The translations under genes and the position numbers were made by a program. Positions 16,391-25,888 of a stretch of DNA of 64,000 bases are shown in pieces (within the stretch, counting starts at the first letter, position 1; every line of letters begins with the position of its first letter). Below the pieces are notes generated by a model. That model ran no database searches. It had not been told where the DNA came from and saw only the letters and a list, made by a program, of their open reading frames with translations. Location of the stretch: contig NZ_JACNMO010000027.1 of assembly GCF_020622345.1 (NCBI RefSeq), positions 1 through 64,000 on the forward strand, read 5' to 3'. This stretch comes from Roseobacter weihaiensis (GTDB taxonomy: Bacteria > Pseudomonadota > Alphaproteobacteria > Rhodobacterales > Rhodobacteraceae).

Positions 16391-17344
16391 TTAACCGGCA
16401 ATCATCTCTGATTGCCGCACGATGACTTCTGCCTGTTTGATCGAGGCGATATCAACCAGACGGCCCTTGTAAACGGTCGCCCCCTCGCCCTTGGCCTTGG
16501 CCTCTTCCATCGCGGCGAGGATTTCGCGGGCCTCGGCCACGGCCTCGTCAGAGGGTGTAAAGACTTCGTTGGCGATGGCAACCTGCTTGGGGTGGATGGC
16601 CCATTTGCCCACCATCCCCAGCGTGGTGGAACGTCGCGCCTGCGCGCGAAAACCCTCATCATCGGAGAAATCCCCAAACGGCCCGTCCACCGGCAAAACG
16701 CCATGGGTCCGGCAGGCTGCGACGATGGCGGTCTGCGCCCAGTGCCAAGGGTCGGACCAGTATTTCTGTCCTTCCCGCAGCATGTAGTAATTCTCCTGCG
16801 TGCCACCGATGCCGGTGGTCTGCATGCCCATGGAGGCGGCAAAATCCGCCGCACCGAGGCTCATCGCTGCCATACGGGGAGAGGCGGCAATTTCCTCGAC
16901 GTGGGCGATGCCCGCTGCGGATTCGATGATCACCTCGAAGGTGATCTTTTTGGCGCGCCCCTTGGCCGTTTCGATCGCGGTGACCAGCGCGTCCACGGCA
17001 TAGATGTCACCTGCACATCCCACTTTGGGGATCATGATCTGATCGAGACGGTCGCCTGCCTGTTCCAGCAGATCAACGACATCCTTGTACCAATAGGGCG
17101 TATCCAGCCCGTTGATGCGCACCGATAGGGTTTTACTGCCCCAGTCGATATCCGAGATCGCTGTAATGATATTCGCCCGCGCGCTGTCCTTGTCACTGGG
17201 GGCCACGCTGTCTTCGAGGTCGAGGTTGATGACATCCGCGGCCGAGGCTGCCATCTTTTCAAAGATCGCCGGGCGCGATCCGGGCCCAAAGAGCTGGCAG
17301 CGATTGGGGCGTGCGGGGGCTGTGGGCTGGATGCGAAAGCTCAT
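16391..17344 (-). CDS. mcl1: L-malyl-CoA/beta-methylmalyl-CoA lyase
   Basis: 317 aa from the ATG at 17344 (GAGGAT upstream). The sequence is close to Mcl1 of Rhodobacter as I remember it: ARPNRCQLFGPGSRPA, VINLDLEDSVAP, KVGCAGDIYAVDAL, MGMQTTGIGGTQENYYMLR, GKWAIHPKQVAIANEVF. It belongs to the HpcH/HpaI/CitE lyases. It cleaves beta-methylmalyl-CoA to glyoxylate and propionyl-CoA, and malyl-CoA to glyoxylate and acetyl-CoA, as in the ethylmalonyl-CoA pathway. A divergent promoter region of about 260 bp separates it from dgcN. Confidence 0.93.
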   Translation of the reverse strand: MSFRIQPTAPARPNRCQLFGPGSRPAIFEKMAASAADVINLDLEDSVAPSDKDSARANIITAISDIDWGSKTLSVRINGLDTPYWYKDVVDLLEQAGDRLDQIMIPKVGCAGDIYAVDALVTAIETAKGRAKKITFEVIIESAAGIAHVEEIAASPRMAAMSLGAADFAASMGMQTTGIGGTQENYYMLREGQKYWSDPWHWAQTAIVAACRTHGVLPVDGPFGDFSDDEGFRAQARRSTTLGMVGKWAIHPKQVAIANEVFTPSDEAVAEAREILAAMEEAKAKGEGATVYKGRLVDIASIKQAEVIVRQSEMIAG

Positions 17345-17606
17345 GGAGATCCTCTTGGGTAATATTATTACGACATGCGTTGCCAAGCTGGTATTAAATT
17401 GCGCAAATGCCTGCAAGCCTATTTCGCAGATGCAGCATTGCTACCAGTGACAGAGATATTGATCTTTTCAACGCACAATTTTCCTGCGAACTGGTGCCTG
17501 GGCAGAAGATATTTGCATGGTTTCTATCAGGGTGCTCGAAATTGAGAGGTCTTTGCGGCAAATTTCGGCAAGAGTGCACCGGCAGCATACCACAGGAGAG
17601 CTACAG

Positions 17607-18608
17607 ATGATCGAGACGCCATATCTTTTGTTCCTGGGCGACGCGCCTGATCAGCTCTCTGCGAAAGTGGCGCAGGGGATCAAGGACTGGCGGCCGGAGA
17701 ATGCCGTGGGACAGTACCGGATGGAGGGCTGCAAGGCAGATGTCGGTCTGAAGGACATGAGCTTTGAAGAAGCCAAAGCGGCAGGGGCCAAGACGGTCGT
17801 CATCGGCGTTGCCAACCGTGGCGGATACATCAGCAAGCAATGGCGCGCGGTTCTGGTGCAGGCGATCGAGGCGGGCTTTGACCTTGCCAGCGGGTTGCAC
17901 AACCTGTTGCGGGATGAGGGCGAGCTGCTGGCGGCAGCGCAGGTGCATGGGTGTACCTTGCATGACGTGCGTGTGCCCACGGATGCCTATCCGATTGCAA
18001 CCGGCGTCAAACGCACGGGCAAGCGGGTGCTGGCGGTCGGGACCGATTGTTCCGCGGGCAAGATGTACACCGCACTGGCGCTTGATGCGGCGATGCGGGA
18101 ACGGGGCATGAAAAGCACGTTTCGCGCCACCGGTCAGACCGGCATTCTGATCACCGGCTCCGGCGTGCCGCTTGATGCGGTGATCGCGGATTTCATGGCA
18201 GGATCGGTTGAGTATCTGACGCCGGATAACGAAGACGACCACTGGGACGTTATCGAAGGGCAGGGCAGTATCTTTCACGTGTCCTACTCCGGTGTCACAC
18301 TGGCGCTGATCCATGGCGGGCAGCCTGACGCGCTGATCCTGTGCCATGAGCCGACGCGCAAGCATATGCGCGGCCTTCCCGATTATGCGGTGCCAAGCAT
18401 CGAATCGGTGCGCGATATCACCCTGCAGTTGGCCAAGGTTGCCAACCCGGCCTGCAAAGTGGTGGGCGTATCGATCAACACCCAGCATCTGGGCGAAGCC
18501 GAAGCCACGGCCTATTGCGAAGAGGTTGAAGCGCGTCTTGGCCTGCCGACGGTCGATCCCTTCCGTCACGGGGCGGAGCGGCTGGCAGATGCGCTGGAAG
18601 CCTTGTAA
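17607..18608 (+). CDS. dgcN: DgcN-type D-glutamate N-acetyltransferase (DUF1611)
   Basis: 333 aa from ATG 17607 (CAGGAGAG upstream); the frame is open from 17517 without a better start. It has a DUF1611 layout. The N-terminal alpha/beta part has VVIGVANRGGYIS, then a P-loop-like GTDCSAGKMYTALA near residue 145. Family members called DgcN acetylate D-glutamate with acetyl-CoA in a D-glutamate catabolic route. It is the first gene of a three-gene operon with dgcA (44 bp on) and a D-amino-acid transaminase. Confidence 0.85.
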   Translation: MIETPYLLFLGDAPDQLSAKVAQGIKDWRPENAVGQYRMEGCKADVGLKDMSFEEAKAAGAKTVVIGVANRGGYISKQWRAVLVQAIEAGFDLASGLHNLLRDEGELLAAAQVHGCTLHDVRVPTDAYPIATGVKRTGKRVLAVGTDCSAGKMYTALALDAAMRERGMKSTFRATGQTGILITGSGVPLDAVIADFMAGSVEYLTPDNEDDHWDVIEGQGSIFHVSYSGVTLALIHGGQPDALILCHEPTRKHMRGLPDYAVPSIESVRDITLQLAKVANPACKVVGVSINTQHLGEAEATAYCEEVEARLGLPTVDPFRHGAERLADALEAL

Positions 18609-18652
18609 GGGATGATCTGGTATCATCGCGTAGCGTTCACGAGGGACCGGCC

Positions 18653-19618
18653 ATGCAAATAGTTGTTTCGCGCGATGTGTTCCGCCTCGCGCAGGTATTT
18701 ACCATCAGTCGCGGCTCTCGTACCGAGGCGCAGGTTCTGACCGTGCGACTGAGCGACGACACCGCCAAGGGATGGGGCGAATGCGTGCCCTACGCCCGCT
18801 ATGACGAAACGCTGGACAGCGTGACCGCGCAGATCGAAGGGCTGCCGCCCGGGATTTCGCGCGCGGCTCTTTACGATCTGTTGCCCGCGGGGGCGGCGCG
18901 CAATGCGGTGGATTGCGCGCTCTGGGACCTTGAGGCCAAGCGCACCGGAAAACCGGTCTGGGAGCTTGCCGGGCTGGCCGCCCCCGGCCCCGAGATCACA
19001 GCCTATACGCTCTCACTGGACACCCCCGAAAAGATGCGCAGCCAGGCGCAGCACCACGCCCACCGGCCCTTGTTGAAGATCAAGCTGGGCACACCGGACG
19101 ACATGGCCCGGCTGGAGGCCGTGCGGGCGGGCGCCCCGGCGGCGCGGATCATCGTCGATGCCAATGAAGGCTGGTCGGCGGAAGTCTATGCCGATCTGGC
19201 GCCGCATCTGGTGCGGCTGGGCGTGGAACTGGTCGAGCAGCCGCTGCCTGCGGGTCAGGATGAAGCGCTCATTGGGATGGCGCGGCCGGTGCCCGTCTGT
19301 GCGGATGAAAGCTGCCATGACCGGCAAAGCCTGCCATCGCTCAAAGGCAAATACGACGTCATCAATATCAAGCTCGACAAGACCGGTGGCTTGACCGAGG
19401 CGCTTGCCTTGCGTAGCGAGGGGATAGCCCTTGGCTATGATGTGATGGTCGGCTGCATGGTAGGATCAAGCCTCGCCATGGCGCCGGCGACGCTGTTGGC
19501 GCAAGGGGCATCGGTTGTTGACCTTGATGGGCCACTTTTGCTGGCCGAAGATCGCGAGACGCCGCTGAAATTCGACGAAAGGGGCGTTCACCCGCCCGAA
19601 CAGGCACTCTGGGGGTAG
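18653..19618 (+). CDS. dgcA: DgcA-type N-acetyl-D-glutamate racemase (enolase superfamily)
   Basis: 321 aa. The enolase-superfamily racemase residues are all visible: the KxK pair in LLKIKLG (142/144), Asp in IIVDANEGW (169), Glu in ELVEQPLP (195), Asp in CADESCHD (218) and Lys in DVINIKLDKTGG (240). By sequence alone it would be called a dipeptide epimerase. Its place directly after dgcN supports N-acetyl-D-glutamate to N-acetyl-L-glutamate. GAGGGA precedes the ATG. It ends 4 bp before the transaminase start. Confidence 0.85.
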   Translation: MQIVVSRDVFRLAQVFTISRGSRTEAQVLTVRLSDDTAKGWGECVPYARYDETLDSVTAQIEGLPPGISRAALYDLLPAGAARNAVDCALWDLEAKRTGKPVWELAGLAAPGPEITAYTLSLDTPEKMRSQAQHHAHRPLLKIKLGTPDDMARLEAVRAGAPAARIIVDANEGWSAEVYADLAPHLVRLGVELVEQPLPAGQDEALIGMARPVPVCADESCHDRQSLPSLKGKYDVINIKLDKTGGLTEALALRSEGIALGYDVMVGCMVGSSLAMAPATLLAQGASVVDLDGPLLLAEDRETPLKFDERGVHPPEQALWG

Positions 19619-19622
19619 CACG

Positions 19623-20483
19623 ATGCGGACGGTTTATCTGAATGGCGAGTATATGCCGGAGAATGAGGCCAATGTCTCCATCTTTGATCGCGGGTTCCTG
19701 ATGGCGGATGGCGTCTACGAGGTGACCTCGGTGCTGGGGGGCAAGCTGGTTGATTTCGAAGGCCACGCGGTGCGGCTGCAACGCTCACTGGACGCGCTGG
19801 AGATGCGCAACCCGATCTCCAAGGAGGCGCTGCTGGAGGTACACCGCGAGCTGGTGCGTCTCAACGGAATTGATGAAGGGATGATCTATCTGCAGGTCAC
19901 GCGCGGTGCGCCGGGGGATCGTGATTTCGTCTTTCCCGATCCGGAGACGACAGCGCCCACGATTGTCCTTTTTACGCAGGATAAACCCGGCCTGGCCAAC
20001 AGCCCCGCGGCCCAAAAGGGCATGAAGGTCATCAGCATCGAAGACATCCGCTGGGGCCGTCGGGATATCAAGACGGTGCAGCTGCTCTATCCGTCGATGG
20101 GCAAGATGATGGCCAAGAAGGCAGGCGCGGACGATGCCTGGATGATCGAGGACGGCTACGTGACCGAGGGCACCTCGAACAACGCCTATATCGTCAAGGG
20201 CAACAAGATCGTCACGCGTGCGCTGAGCAACGACATCCTGCACGGGATCACGCGGGCGGCGGTGCTGCGGTTTGCGCAAGAGGCGCAGATGGAGGTGGAA
20301 GAGCGCAACTTTACCATCGAGGAAGCCAAGAAGGCGGATGAGGCTTTCATCACCTCCGCCAGCACCTTTGTTATGCCGGTGGTGGAGATCGACGGGGTTG
20401 CCGTTGGTGAGGGCGTGCCAGGACGTGTGGCCCCGCGTCTGCGCGAAATCTATCTCGAAGAAAGCCTCAAAGCGGCGATCTGA
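19623..20483 (+). CDS. dat: D-amino-acid transaminase (class IV PLP aminotransferase)
   Basis: 286 aa. It begins VYLNGEYMPENEANVSIFDRGF, then GVYEVTSVLGGKLVDFEGH. The PLP lysine is in RRDIKTVQLL (Lys150), followed by EDGYVTEGTSNNAYIV. The pattern is that of D-alanine/D-amino-acid aminotransferases rather than branched-chain ones; the latter remain the main alternative. In this operon it could feed D-glutamate to DgcN by moving amino groups from other D-amino acids to 2-oxoglutarate. Its 3' end overlaps the convergent metalloprotease gene by 17 bp. Confidence 0.88.
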   Translation: MRTVYLNGEYMPENEANVSIFDRGFLMADGVYEVTSVLGGKLVDFEGHAVRLQRSLDALEMRNPISKEALLEVHRELVRLNGIDEGMIYLQVTRGAPGDRDFVFPDPETTAPTIVLFTQDKPGLANSPAAQKGMKVISIEDIRWGRRDIKTVQLLYPSMGKMMAKKAGADDAWMIEDGYVTEGTSNNAYIVKGNKIVTRALSNDILHGITRAAVLRFAQEAQMEVEERNFTIEEAKKADEAFITSASTFVMPVVEIDGVAVGEGVPGRVAPRLREIYLEESLKAAI

Positions 20484-21279
20484 GAGCGGCCTGAACGGCC
20501 ACTTGGCATGGGCGCTGCCGCCGGCGCCTGCTGCCGACAAGCCCCAGCATCCCGAGCGCTGTGAGCGTCACTCCCAGACCCGCAGGCAGCGGAACCGGCA
20601 CCACCGAAGCGCGTGTTTCATACCCAAGGTCCCGAAAGGACGCGATTGTGGTCTCGCTGAGGAAAAGCGGGCTGTCGAGGAAACCGGTCATCAGCTCTTG
20701 CGGTCCGCCGGCCCAGTTTTCGTCCCAATGTGCATCCCGGGTGCCCCGCGCGCCATCCAGCTCTGCAGGCACGAAGGTTGCCAGCGGGTCAAACTCCGCC
20801 CGGTAGGCCTCAAGGGCGCCTCGACCCGTATATTGCCCGCTCCCATCGGTGTAGACATCGTTTTCCGTCCAAAGCGTGCCAAACCCCAGCACATGGGCCA
20901 CCTCATGCAGCAGCAAACCAAAGAGCGACCCTTCTGCTTCCAGGCGATCCAGATCGGCGGTATCAAAATCGACAACCCCAGCGGTGGGCAGCGTGAATCC
21001 TGAGGCCTCAACGAGGTCCCTCGGACCAGCCTGGGCGAGGCGACCGCTTGGCCCGTCAATGTCGAAGGCACCGACACTGATGGTCACCTGGTCGATATCG
21101 ATACCGGGTTGATAGCCGGGCAGGGTATTCTCCCAAAAGGCTTCGGCTTCAGACAACAAAAGCGCCTGACTGTCCGTCGCAGGTTGCAGCGTTTCGAAAC
21201 GAATATCGACCGCAGACGCAAGTACCTGAAATGGAAAGAGAAAAACTGCGGATACGAAAAAGGATTTGATGGCGTGCAT
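20467..21279 (-). CDS. Secreted leishmanolysin-like metallopeptidase with VPLPA-CTERM anchor
   Basis: 270 aa from the ATG at 21279 (CGGAGG upstream); the open frame extends to 21501 without signal-like sequence. The signal peptide ends near FQVLASA. The zinc site HEVAHVLGFGTLW is at 125-137, a third ligand candidate His184 in RDAHWDENW and a Met-turn ELMTG at 195-199. The C-terminus is VPLPAGLGVTLTALGMLG followed by GSRRRRQR, the VPLPA-CTERM sorting signal. A surface protease is likely; the substrate is unknown. Confidence 0.82.
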   Translation of the reverse strand: MHAIKSFFVSAVFLFPFQVLASAVDIRFETLQPATDSQALLLSEAEAFWENTLPGYQPGIDIDQVTISVGAFDIDGPSGRLAQAGPRDLVEASGFTLPTAGVVDFDTADLDRLEAEGSLFGLLLHEVAHVLGFGTLWTENDVYTDGSGQYTGRGALEAYRAEFDPLATFVPAELDGARGTRDAHWDENWAGGPQELMTGFLDSPLFLSETTIASFRDLGYETRASVVPVPLPAGLGVTLTALGMLGLVGSRRRRQRPCQVAVQAALRSPL

Positions 21280-21469
21280 ATGGAAACCTCCGATTAGGAG
21301 GATACCGTGCGAACACGATGTCATGCTGTCAACAAAGCAGCGGGCAGGCAGGCGAGGCTCCGCTTTCCGGGCAAAGCTGCGGCGCCTATCTGCCGAAAAC
21401 CCCTTAGTTTGTCGGCCGCGATGCCCAGTATCCGAGCAACCCGACCTGATGACCTCCAAAGCGTTCAGA

Positions 21470-21781
21470 TCAGGTCTTGCCGACGTTCTCCTCGAAAGCA
21501 ACCTTGAAAGCGTCTTGCTGCGCGCTGCTCGCTTCCGTCTGGAATTCGGATTTCCATCTGTCCATGCTCATGCCGTAGAAAATCTCGCGCGCTTCTTCCT
21601 TGCTGATGTCGATGCCTTTTTCGGATGCCGCTTCCTGATACCAGCGGCTCAGGCAGTTGCGGCAAAAACCTGCAAGGTTCATCATGTCGATGTTCTGCAC
21701 GTCGGTGCGGTCTTCCATCAGGTGCTTTTGCAACCGACGAAACGCGGCGGCCTGCAGTTCAATCTCTGTTTGCGTGGGCAT
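21470..21781 (-). CDS. DUF1244-family protein
   Basis: 103 aa from the ATG at 21781, with AAGGAA upstream. The family core is clear: ELQAAAFRRLQKHLMEDRTD, DMMNLAGFCRNCLSRWY and EAREIFYGMSMDRWKSEFQ. The FCRNCLSRW segment holds two cysteines that might bind metal. The family is common in proteobacteria and has no assigned function. It is monocistronic, divergent from pyruvate kinase. Confidence 0.9.
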   Translation of the reverse strand: MPTQTEIELQAAAFRRLQKHLMEDRTDVQNIDMMNLAGFCRNCLSRWYQEAASEKGIDISKEEAREIFYGMSMDRWKSEFQTEASSAQQDAFKVAFEENVGKT

Positions 21782-22016
21782 TGGTATGGTTCCTTTTATG
21801 TGCTTGGTAAGACAGATTGGGGCTGCGCTGCCTTGTGTCAACCGCCTGCCAATCGGGCAAAGACGTTGCCGGACCCGCACTGCGTGTGTCATCAAGCGGT
21901 TAATATGCGGAGGGTATGGTCTGGGCTGTTGCTCTGCGGTTCAGGTTGGATCATAACTGCGCACGAGCCGTTAGCGATAACACGTGCAGACCAAGACGAA
22001 AGAGGGCATACCGAGA

Positions 22017-23465
22017 ATGAGACGCCATCGTAATGTGAAGATCGTGGCCACCTTGGGCCCAGCGTCAAGTGACTACGATATGATCCGGACTTTGCACGAG
22101 GCGGGCGCGGACGTTTTTCGTCTGAACATGAGCCATGGCAGCCATGAGGAGATCCGCGAACGCCACGGGATCATCCGCCAGATCGAGCAGGACACCGGCG
22201 GCAGCATTTGCATTCTCGCCGATTTGCAGGGCCCCAAGCTGCGCGTTGGTGTCTTTGCCAATGAGGAGGGCGAGATGCTGGAGGAGGGGGCCGCCTTTCG
22301 GATGGACCTTGACGATGTCCCCGGTGACGCCACCCGCGTGAACCTGCCCCATCCCGAGATTTTCGAAGCGCTGGAGCCCGGTGCCGCGCTGCTCGTGAAC
22401 GACGGCAAGATCCGTCTGAAGGTCGAAGACTGCAGCGAAAGCCATGCCAATTGCACAGTCATCGCGGGCGGTGTGATTTCGAACCGCAAGGGCGTGAATG
22501 TGCCCGATGTGGTGCTGCCGCTGGCAGCGCTCTCAGACAAAGATCGCAAAGATCTGGAGTTTGTTTGCGAGCTCGGTGTCGACTGGTTGGCACTCAGCTT
22601 TGTGCAGCGTGCCGCCGATGTGATCGAAGCCTCTGATCTGGCCAACGGTCGCGCGGCGATCCTGTCCAAGATCGAAAAGCCTGCCGGGGTGAACAATTTT
22701 GACGAAATCCTGGAGGAAAGCGATGGCATCATGGTCGCGCGCGGCGACCTGGGCGTTGAGCTCCCCGTGCAGAATGTGCCGCCGATCCAGAAACGTCTTG
22801 TTCGCAAGTGCCGCAAGGCTGGCAAGCCCGTGATCGTTGCCACGCAGATGATGGAAAGCATGATCGAAAGCCCGATGCCCACCCGGGCAGAGGTCTCTGA
22901 TGTCGCCACTGCGATTTATGAAGGGGCGGATGCGGTGATGCTTTCAGCGGAGTCGGCGGCGGGTGCGTATCCGGTTGAGGCGGTCACGACGATGAACAAC
23001 GTGGCCATCGAGGTAGAGCAGGACCCGACCTATACCCAGATCATCGAATCCTCGCGCGAGACCAAGGGGGCCTCAATCGCAGATGGCATCGTGTCAGCGG
23101 CGCGCGAGATTGCCGAGACCACGGATATCAAGGCCATTTGCTGTTTCAGCCAGAGCGGTACCACAGCCCTGCTGACCGCCCGCGAGCGCCCGCGTGTGCC
23201 GATCCTTGTGATGACATCACGGGTGCGGACCGCGCGGCGTCTGACGCTTTCCTGGGGGACCAATTGCGTCATGGTGGATGAGCTGAAGCGGTTCAAACAG
23301 GCCGTCGTGAACTCTGCCCGCGCGGCCTTGCGGCAAGGCTATGCGGAAAAGGACGATATGATCGTCGTGACGGCCGGTGTGCCGTTCAACGTGCCGGGCT
23401 CCACCAATATCCTGCGTGTGGCACCCTGTGACGAACGTCTGATCTTTAGCACGGACCCCGAGTGA
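22017..23465 (+). CDS. pyk: Pyruvate kinase
   Basis: 482 aa from ATG 22017 (AGAGGG upstream); a GTG at 21984 is also in frame. The start MRRHRNVKIVATLGPASSDYD, FRLNMSHG, the active-site segment ILSKIEKPAGVNNFDEIL with MVARGDLGVELP, and the C-terminal SQSGTTALLTARERPRVPI are all present. It transfers phosphate from phosphoenolpyruvate to ADP, the last step of glycolysis. Full length. A long gene-poor stretch follows. Confidence 0.96.
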   Translation: MRRHRNVKIVATLGPASSDYDMIRTLHEAGADVFRLNMSHGSHEEIRERHGIIRQIEQDTGGSICILADLQGPKLRVGVFANEEGEMLEEGAAFRMDLDDVPGDATRVNLPHPEIFEALEPGAALLVNDGKIRLKVEDCSESHANCTVIAGGVISNRKGVNVPDVVLPLAALSDKDRKDLEFVCELGVDWLALSFVQRAADVIEASDLANGRAAILSKIEKPAGVNNFDEILEESDGIMVARGDLGVELPVQNVPPIQKRLVRKCRKAGKPVIVATQMMESMIESPMPTRAEVSDVATAIYEGADAVMLSAESAAGAYPVEAVTTMNNVAIEVEQDPTYTQIIESSRETKGASIADGIVSAAREIAETTDIKAICCFSQSGTTALLTARERPRVPILVMTSRVRTARRLTLSWGTNCVMVDELKRFKQAVVNSARAALRQGYAEKDDMIVVTAGVPFNVPGSTNILRVAPCDERLIFSTDPE

Positions 23466-23956
23466 TCCGAAGAGCAGGGCTCCGCGTCTCTCGGCAGGAC
23501 TGCAACATCCGCATGATTGTCATCGTTCTGGATGCCATTACTGCAGCGTAACGTGACGGACATTTGTCACCCCGCCTGATCCTCGGCCACTGAGGGCTTC
23601 GCCGCCAGCCAAGATCAGCAAGACGCAAGATCAACATGCGAAATATGCGGTACAAGTCCGAGAATACTGTCGCGGGCAAAGGAAACCTTGGCCCGGTGCG
23701 ATTGCTCAAGCTCCTGAAAGGCGGCAGGAGCAGGAGGCTTGCCAGCCAGTAAATGGCGCAGCTGGGTGCAATCCGCGCGCTGCGCCCCCCGGAGCAGACC
23801 CAGGGCTGATGGCGCAACCCGTGTGGTGGGGAGCCGACCCTCTGAAGCATCTCAAGCGCCAAGAGAATTCACGCTCAGCTCGAACCAATTTCAGGGGTCA
23901 AAACCAAAACCCGCCCAAGACTTGGGTTGCATTTGCGAAAGCGCGGGTATTCTTGC
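23466..23956. other. Gene-poor stretch after pyruvate kinase
   Basis: About 490 bp with only short open frames of low-complexity Arg/Ala/Pro composition on either strand and no family-like sequence. No clear terminator hairpin was found directly after the pyk stop. I see nothing that can be named; the right end runs into insertion-sequence debris. Confidence 0.5.
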
Positions 23957-24190
23957 CTGCCGGGGAGCGACAATGGCATCGGAATGTACCGGCATCACGG
24001 CCTTGAAGTGCGACGATCAATACAGGGCCGATTGGCGCTATATTGCACCCTGCAAAGCGGCGTTGCCTTGAGTTTCGAGGGACAAATAGGAATGAAGCCC
24101 TGTCGAAACACCCATTCAGCAGCCGGCGCCTGGCCCACTATCGGGGGGCGGCAGGGCGGATGACCTGAATGAACACCGCTGGCGCGACCA
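23957..24190 (+). mobile_element. Heavily decayed IS3-type transposase remnant
   Basis: Pieces of an IS3 OrfB C-terminus can be read across shifting frames: SDNG near 23967, DWRYIAPCK near 24033, then RNEALSKHPFSSRRLAHYR around 24090-24150. The last compares with the usual RDECLNETLFSSLAHAR. The GC-rich codon pattern and order match the transposase, but several frameshifts separate them, so this is an old relic. Its edges cannot be placed. Confidence 0.45.
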
Positions 24191-24339
24191 TTGAGCCAAC
24201 AGAGCCCTCTCTGCTGACTTCCCAAAGGGCTATGCGCGAGGGTGCCAGCAAACGGAATGCGGGCTCATAAAGCATAGCAGTAGTTGCCAAATCGACATCG
24301 AGGCGTATTCTGAGCTCATAAAGGAAATGGGAGGAATGA

Positions 24340-25332
24340 ATGCTTAAAGGTACTTTACTGACGGCGATATGTGCATCCGTTTTGGGGACCGTTGCGGTTG
24401 CGGAAGAAAAGATGCGGATTTCGCTGCAATTGCCGCTCACCAGCCATCTTGGCGAGAACCTTGTGCTGTTCGAAAAGGAAGTCGAAGAGCGCACAGGGGG
24501 CGCGATTGATGTGGAAATCTACGACAGCGCGACCCTCTATAAGGACAAGGAAGTTCCGGCTGCTGTCGGCTCCGGTGCAATTGAGGCCGGTGTTGCTTCG
24601 TTGACGCGCTATGTCGGTGACGCGCCCGTGGTCGATGTCTTCTACATGCCGTTCCTCTTCAACACCGAAGAGAAAGTGCGCGCTGCAGTGGCCGAGGGCT
24701 CACCCGTACGGGAGATACTGGAGACCGAGATTGCCAAGACCGGCGGTGAGGTTCTTTACTGGCAGGCCTATGGCGGGGCGATCTTGCTGTCTCAGGACAC
24801 TCCCATCCGGACGCCGGAAGACATGAAGGGCAAGAAGGCGCGGGTCTTTGGCAAGACGCTGGGCGATTTCGTGTCGGCTGCAGGGGGCGCGCCCACGCTG
24901 ATCTCCGGCTCGGAGCAGTATCTGGCCTACCAGCGGGGCACGGTCGATGTCGGCATGACCGGCATATCCGGCGTGAAATCCCGTAAGCTCTGGGAGGTGA
25001 TGGATACGATCACCAAGACCAATCACGCAAACATCGAGTTTGTCGTCGTGGTCAACAGCGATTGGTGGGACGGCCTCGATCCTGAACTGCAGGGTCATAT
25101 CCGCGATGCTGCCAATGTCGCTCAGAACGATGTGCGTGACCGCATGAGCCAGATCGAGGCGCAGGCCTTTGCGGCGGCCGAGGAAAACGGGATGACCATC
25201 GTGGAGCTGAACGATGAAGAGCTTGCGTCCTGGCAGGCCGTGGCACAGCCAGTCTACGACAGCTACATCGAAGCGACAGGGGATGCGGGTCGCAAGATCC
25301 TTGATGCTCTTGGCGTGAACTCCGGCTCCTGA
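24340..25332 (+). CDS. dctP: TRAP transporter solute-binding protein (DctP family)
   Basis: 330 aa with a signal peptide (MLKGTLLTAICASVLGTVAVA). The family pattern includes ISLQLPLTSHLGENLVLFEKEVEERTGG, FYMPFLFNTEE, the ligand arginine region KGKKARVFG, and YLAYQRGTVDVGMTGI. It binds an organic acid in the periplasm for the DctQM permease encoded next. The ribosome site is GGGAGG, 6 bases from the ATG. It heads an operon of four genes ending in a PEP-mutase-like enzyme. Confidence 0.92.
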   Translation: MLKGTLLTAICASVLGTVAVAEEKMRISLQLPLTSHLGENLVLFEKEVEERTGGAIDVEIYDSATLYKDKEVPAAVGSGAIEAGVASLTRYVGDAPVVDVFYMPFLFNTEEKVRAAVAEGSPVREILETEIAKTGGEVLYWQAYGGAILLSQDTPIRTPEDMKGKKARVFGKTLGDFVSAAGGAPTLISGSEQYLAYQRGTVDVGMTGISGVKSRKLWEVMDTITKTNHANIEFVVVVNSDWWDGLDPELQGHIRDAANVAQNDVRDRMSQIEAQAFAAAEENGMTIVELNDEELASWQAVAQPVYDSYIEATGDAGRKILDALGVNSGS

Positions 25333-25390
25333 AGCCAATGTCACAACACCTGAAAGCGGACGGTCTGTGGGCCGTCCGTCTGGATTGCTG

Positions 25391-25888
25391 ATGTCTTTTG
25401 TCAGCGCCCTTTCGCGGCTTGCCTGCGCCATCGGTGCCGTACTGATGGCCGCCACCGGCGTCATGCTGACCTATGAGGTCGTGGCGCGATACTTTTTCGT
25501 CCGCCCCACGATCTGGGCGGCTGAGCTGAGCCAGCTGTGTCTGATCTGGGGCTGCCTGCTGGCGATGGCGCATCTTTTGACCCTGCGCCGTCACATTACG
25601 GTCAACGCGATCACGACCCTGCTGCCGCATGGGGCGCAAAAAGCCTGTGCGTTCATCGCGCTGGTCGTCGTGATTGCCTTTTCAGCGATTGTCGCTTTCT
25701 GGGGCTACGATATCTTCTACGAAAGCTTTATACGCGGCCGGACAACCGGCTCGCTGCTCAACCTGCCGGTCTGGATCGCGGAAGCCTCGGTGCCGGTTGG
25801 CTTTGGCCTTCTGGCGGTACAGGGCATCGTGGAACTGATCCGTCTGCGCGGCTCTGACATGACCAGCCTGGGAGCGACCCACGAATGA
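25391..25888 (+). CDS. dctQ: TRAP transporter small permease (DctQ family)
   Basis: About 165 aa from ATG 25391; a GTG eight codons upstream is possible. There are four membrane helices: ACAIGAVLMAATGVMLTYEV, LCLIWGCLLAMAHLL, ACAFIALVVVIAFSAIVAFW and SVPVGFGLLAVQGIVELI. The VVARYFFVRPTIWAAELSQ segment is typical of the family. The stop overlaps the dctM start (ATGA), indicating translational coupling. Confidence 0.88.
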   Translation: MSFVSALSRLACAIGAVLMAATGVMLTYEVVARYFFVRPTIWAAELSQLCLIWGCLLAMAHLLTLRRHITVNAITTLLPHGAQKACAFIALVVVIAFSAIVAFWGYDIFYESFIRGRTTGSLLNLPVWIAEASVPVGFGLLAVQGIVELIRLRGSDMTSLGATHE

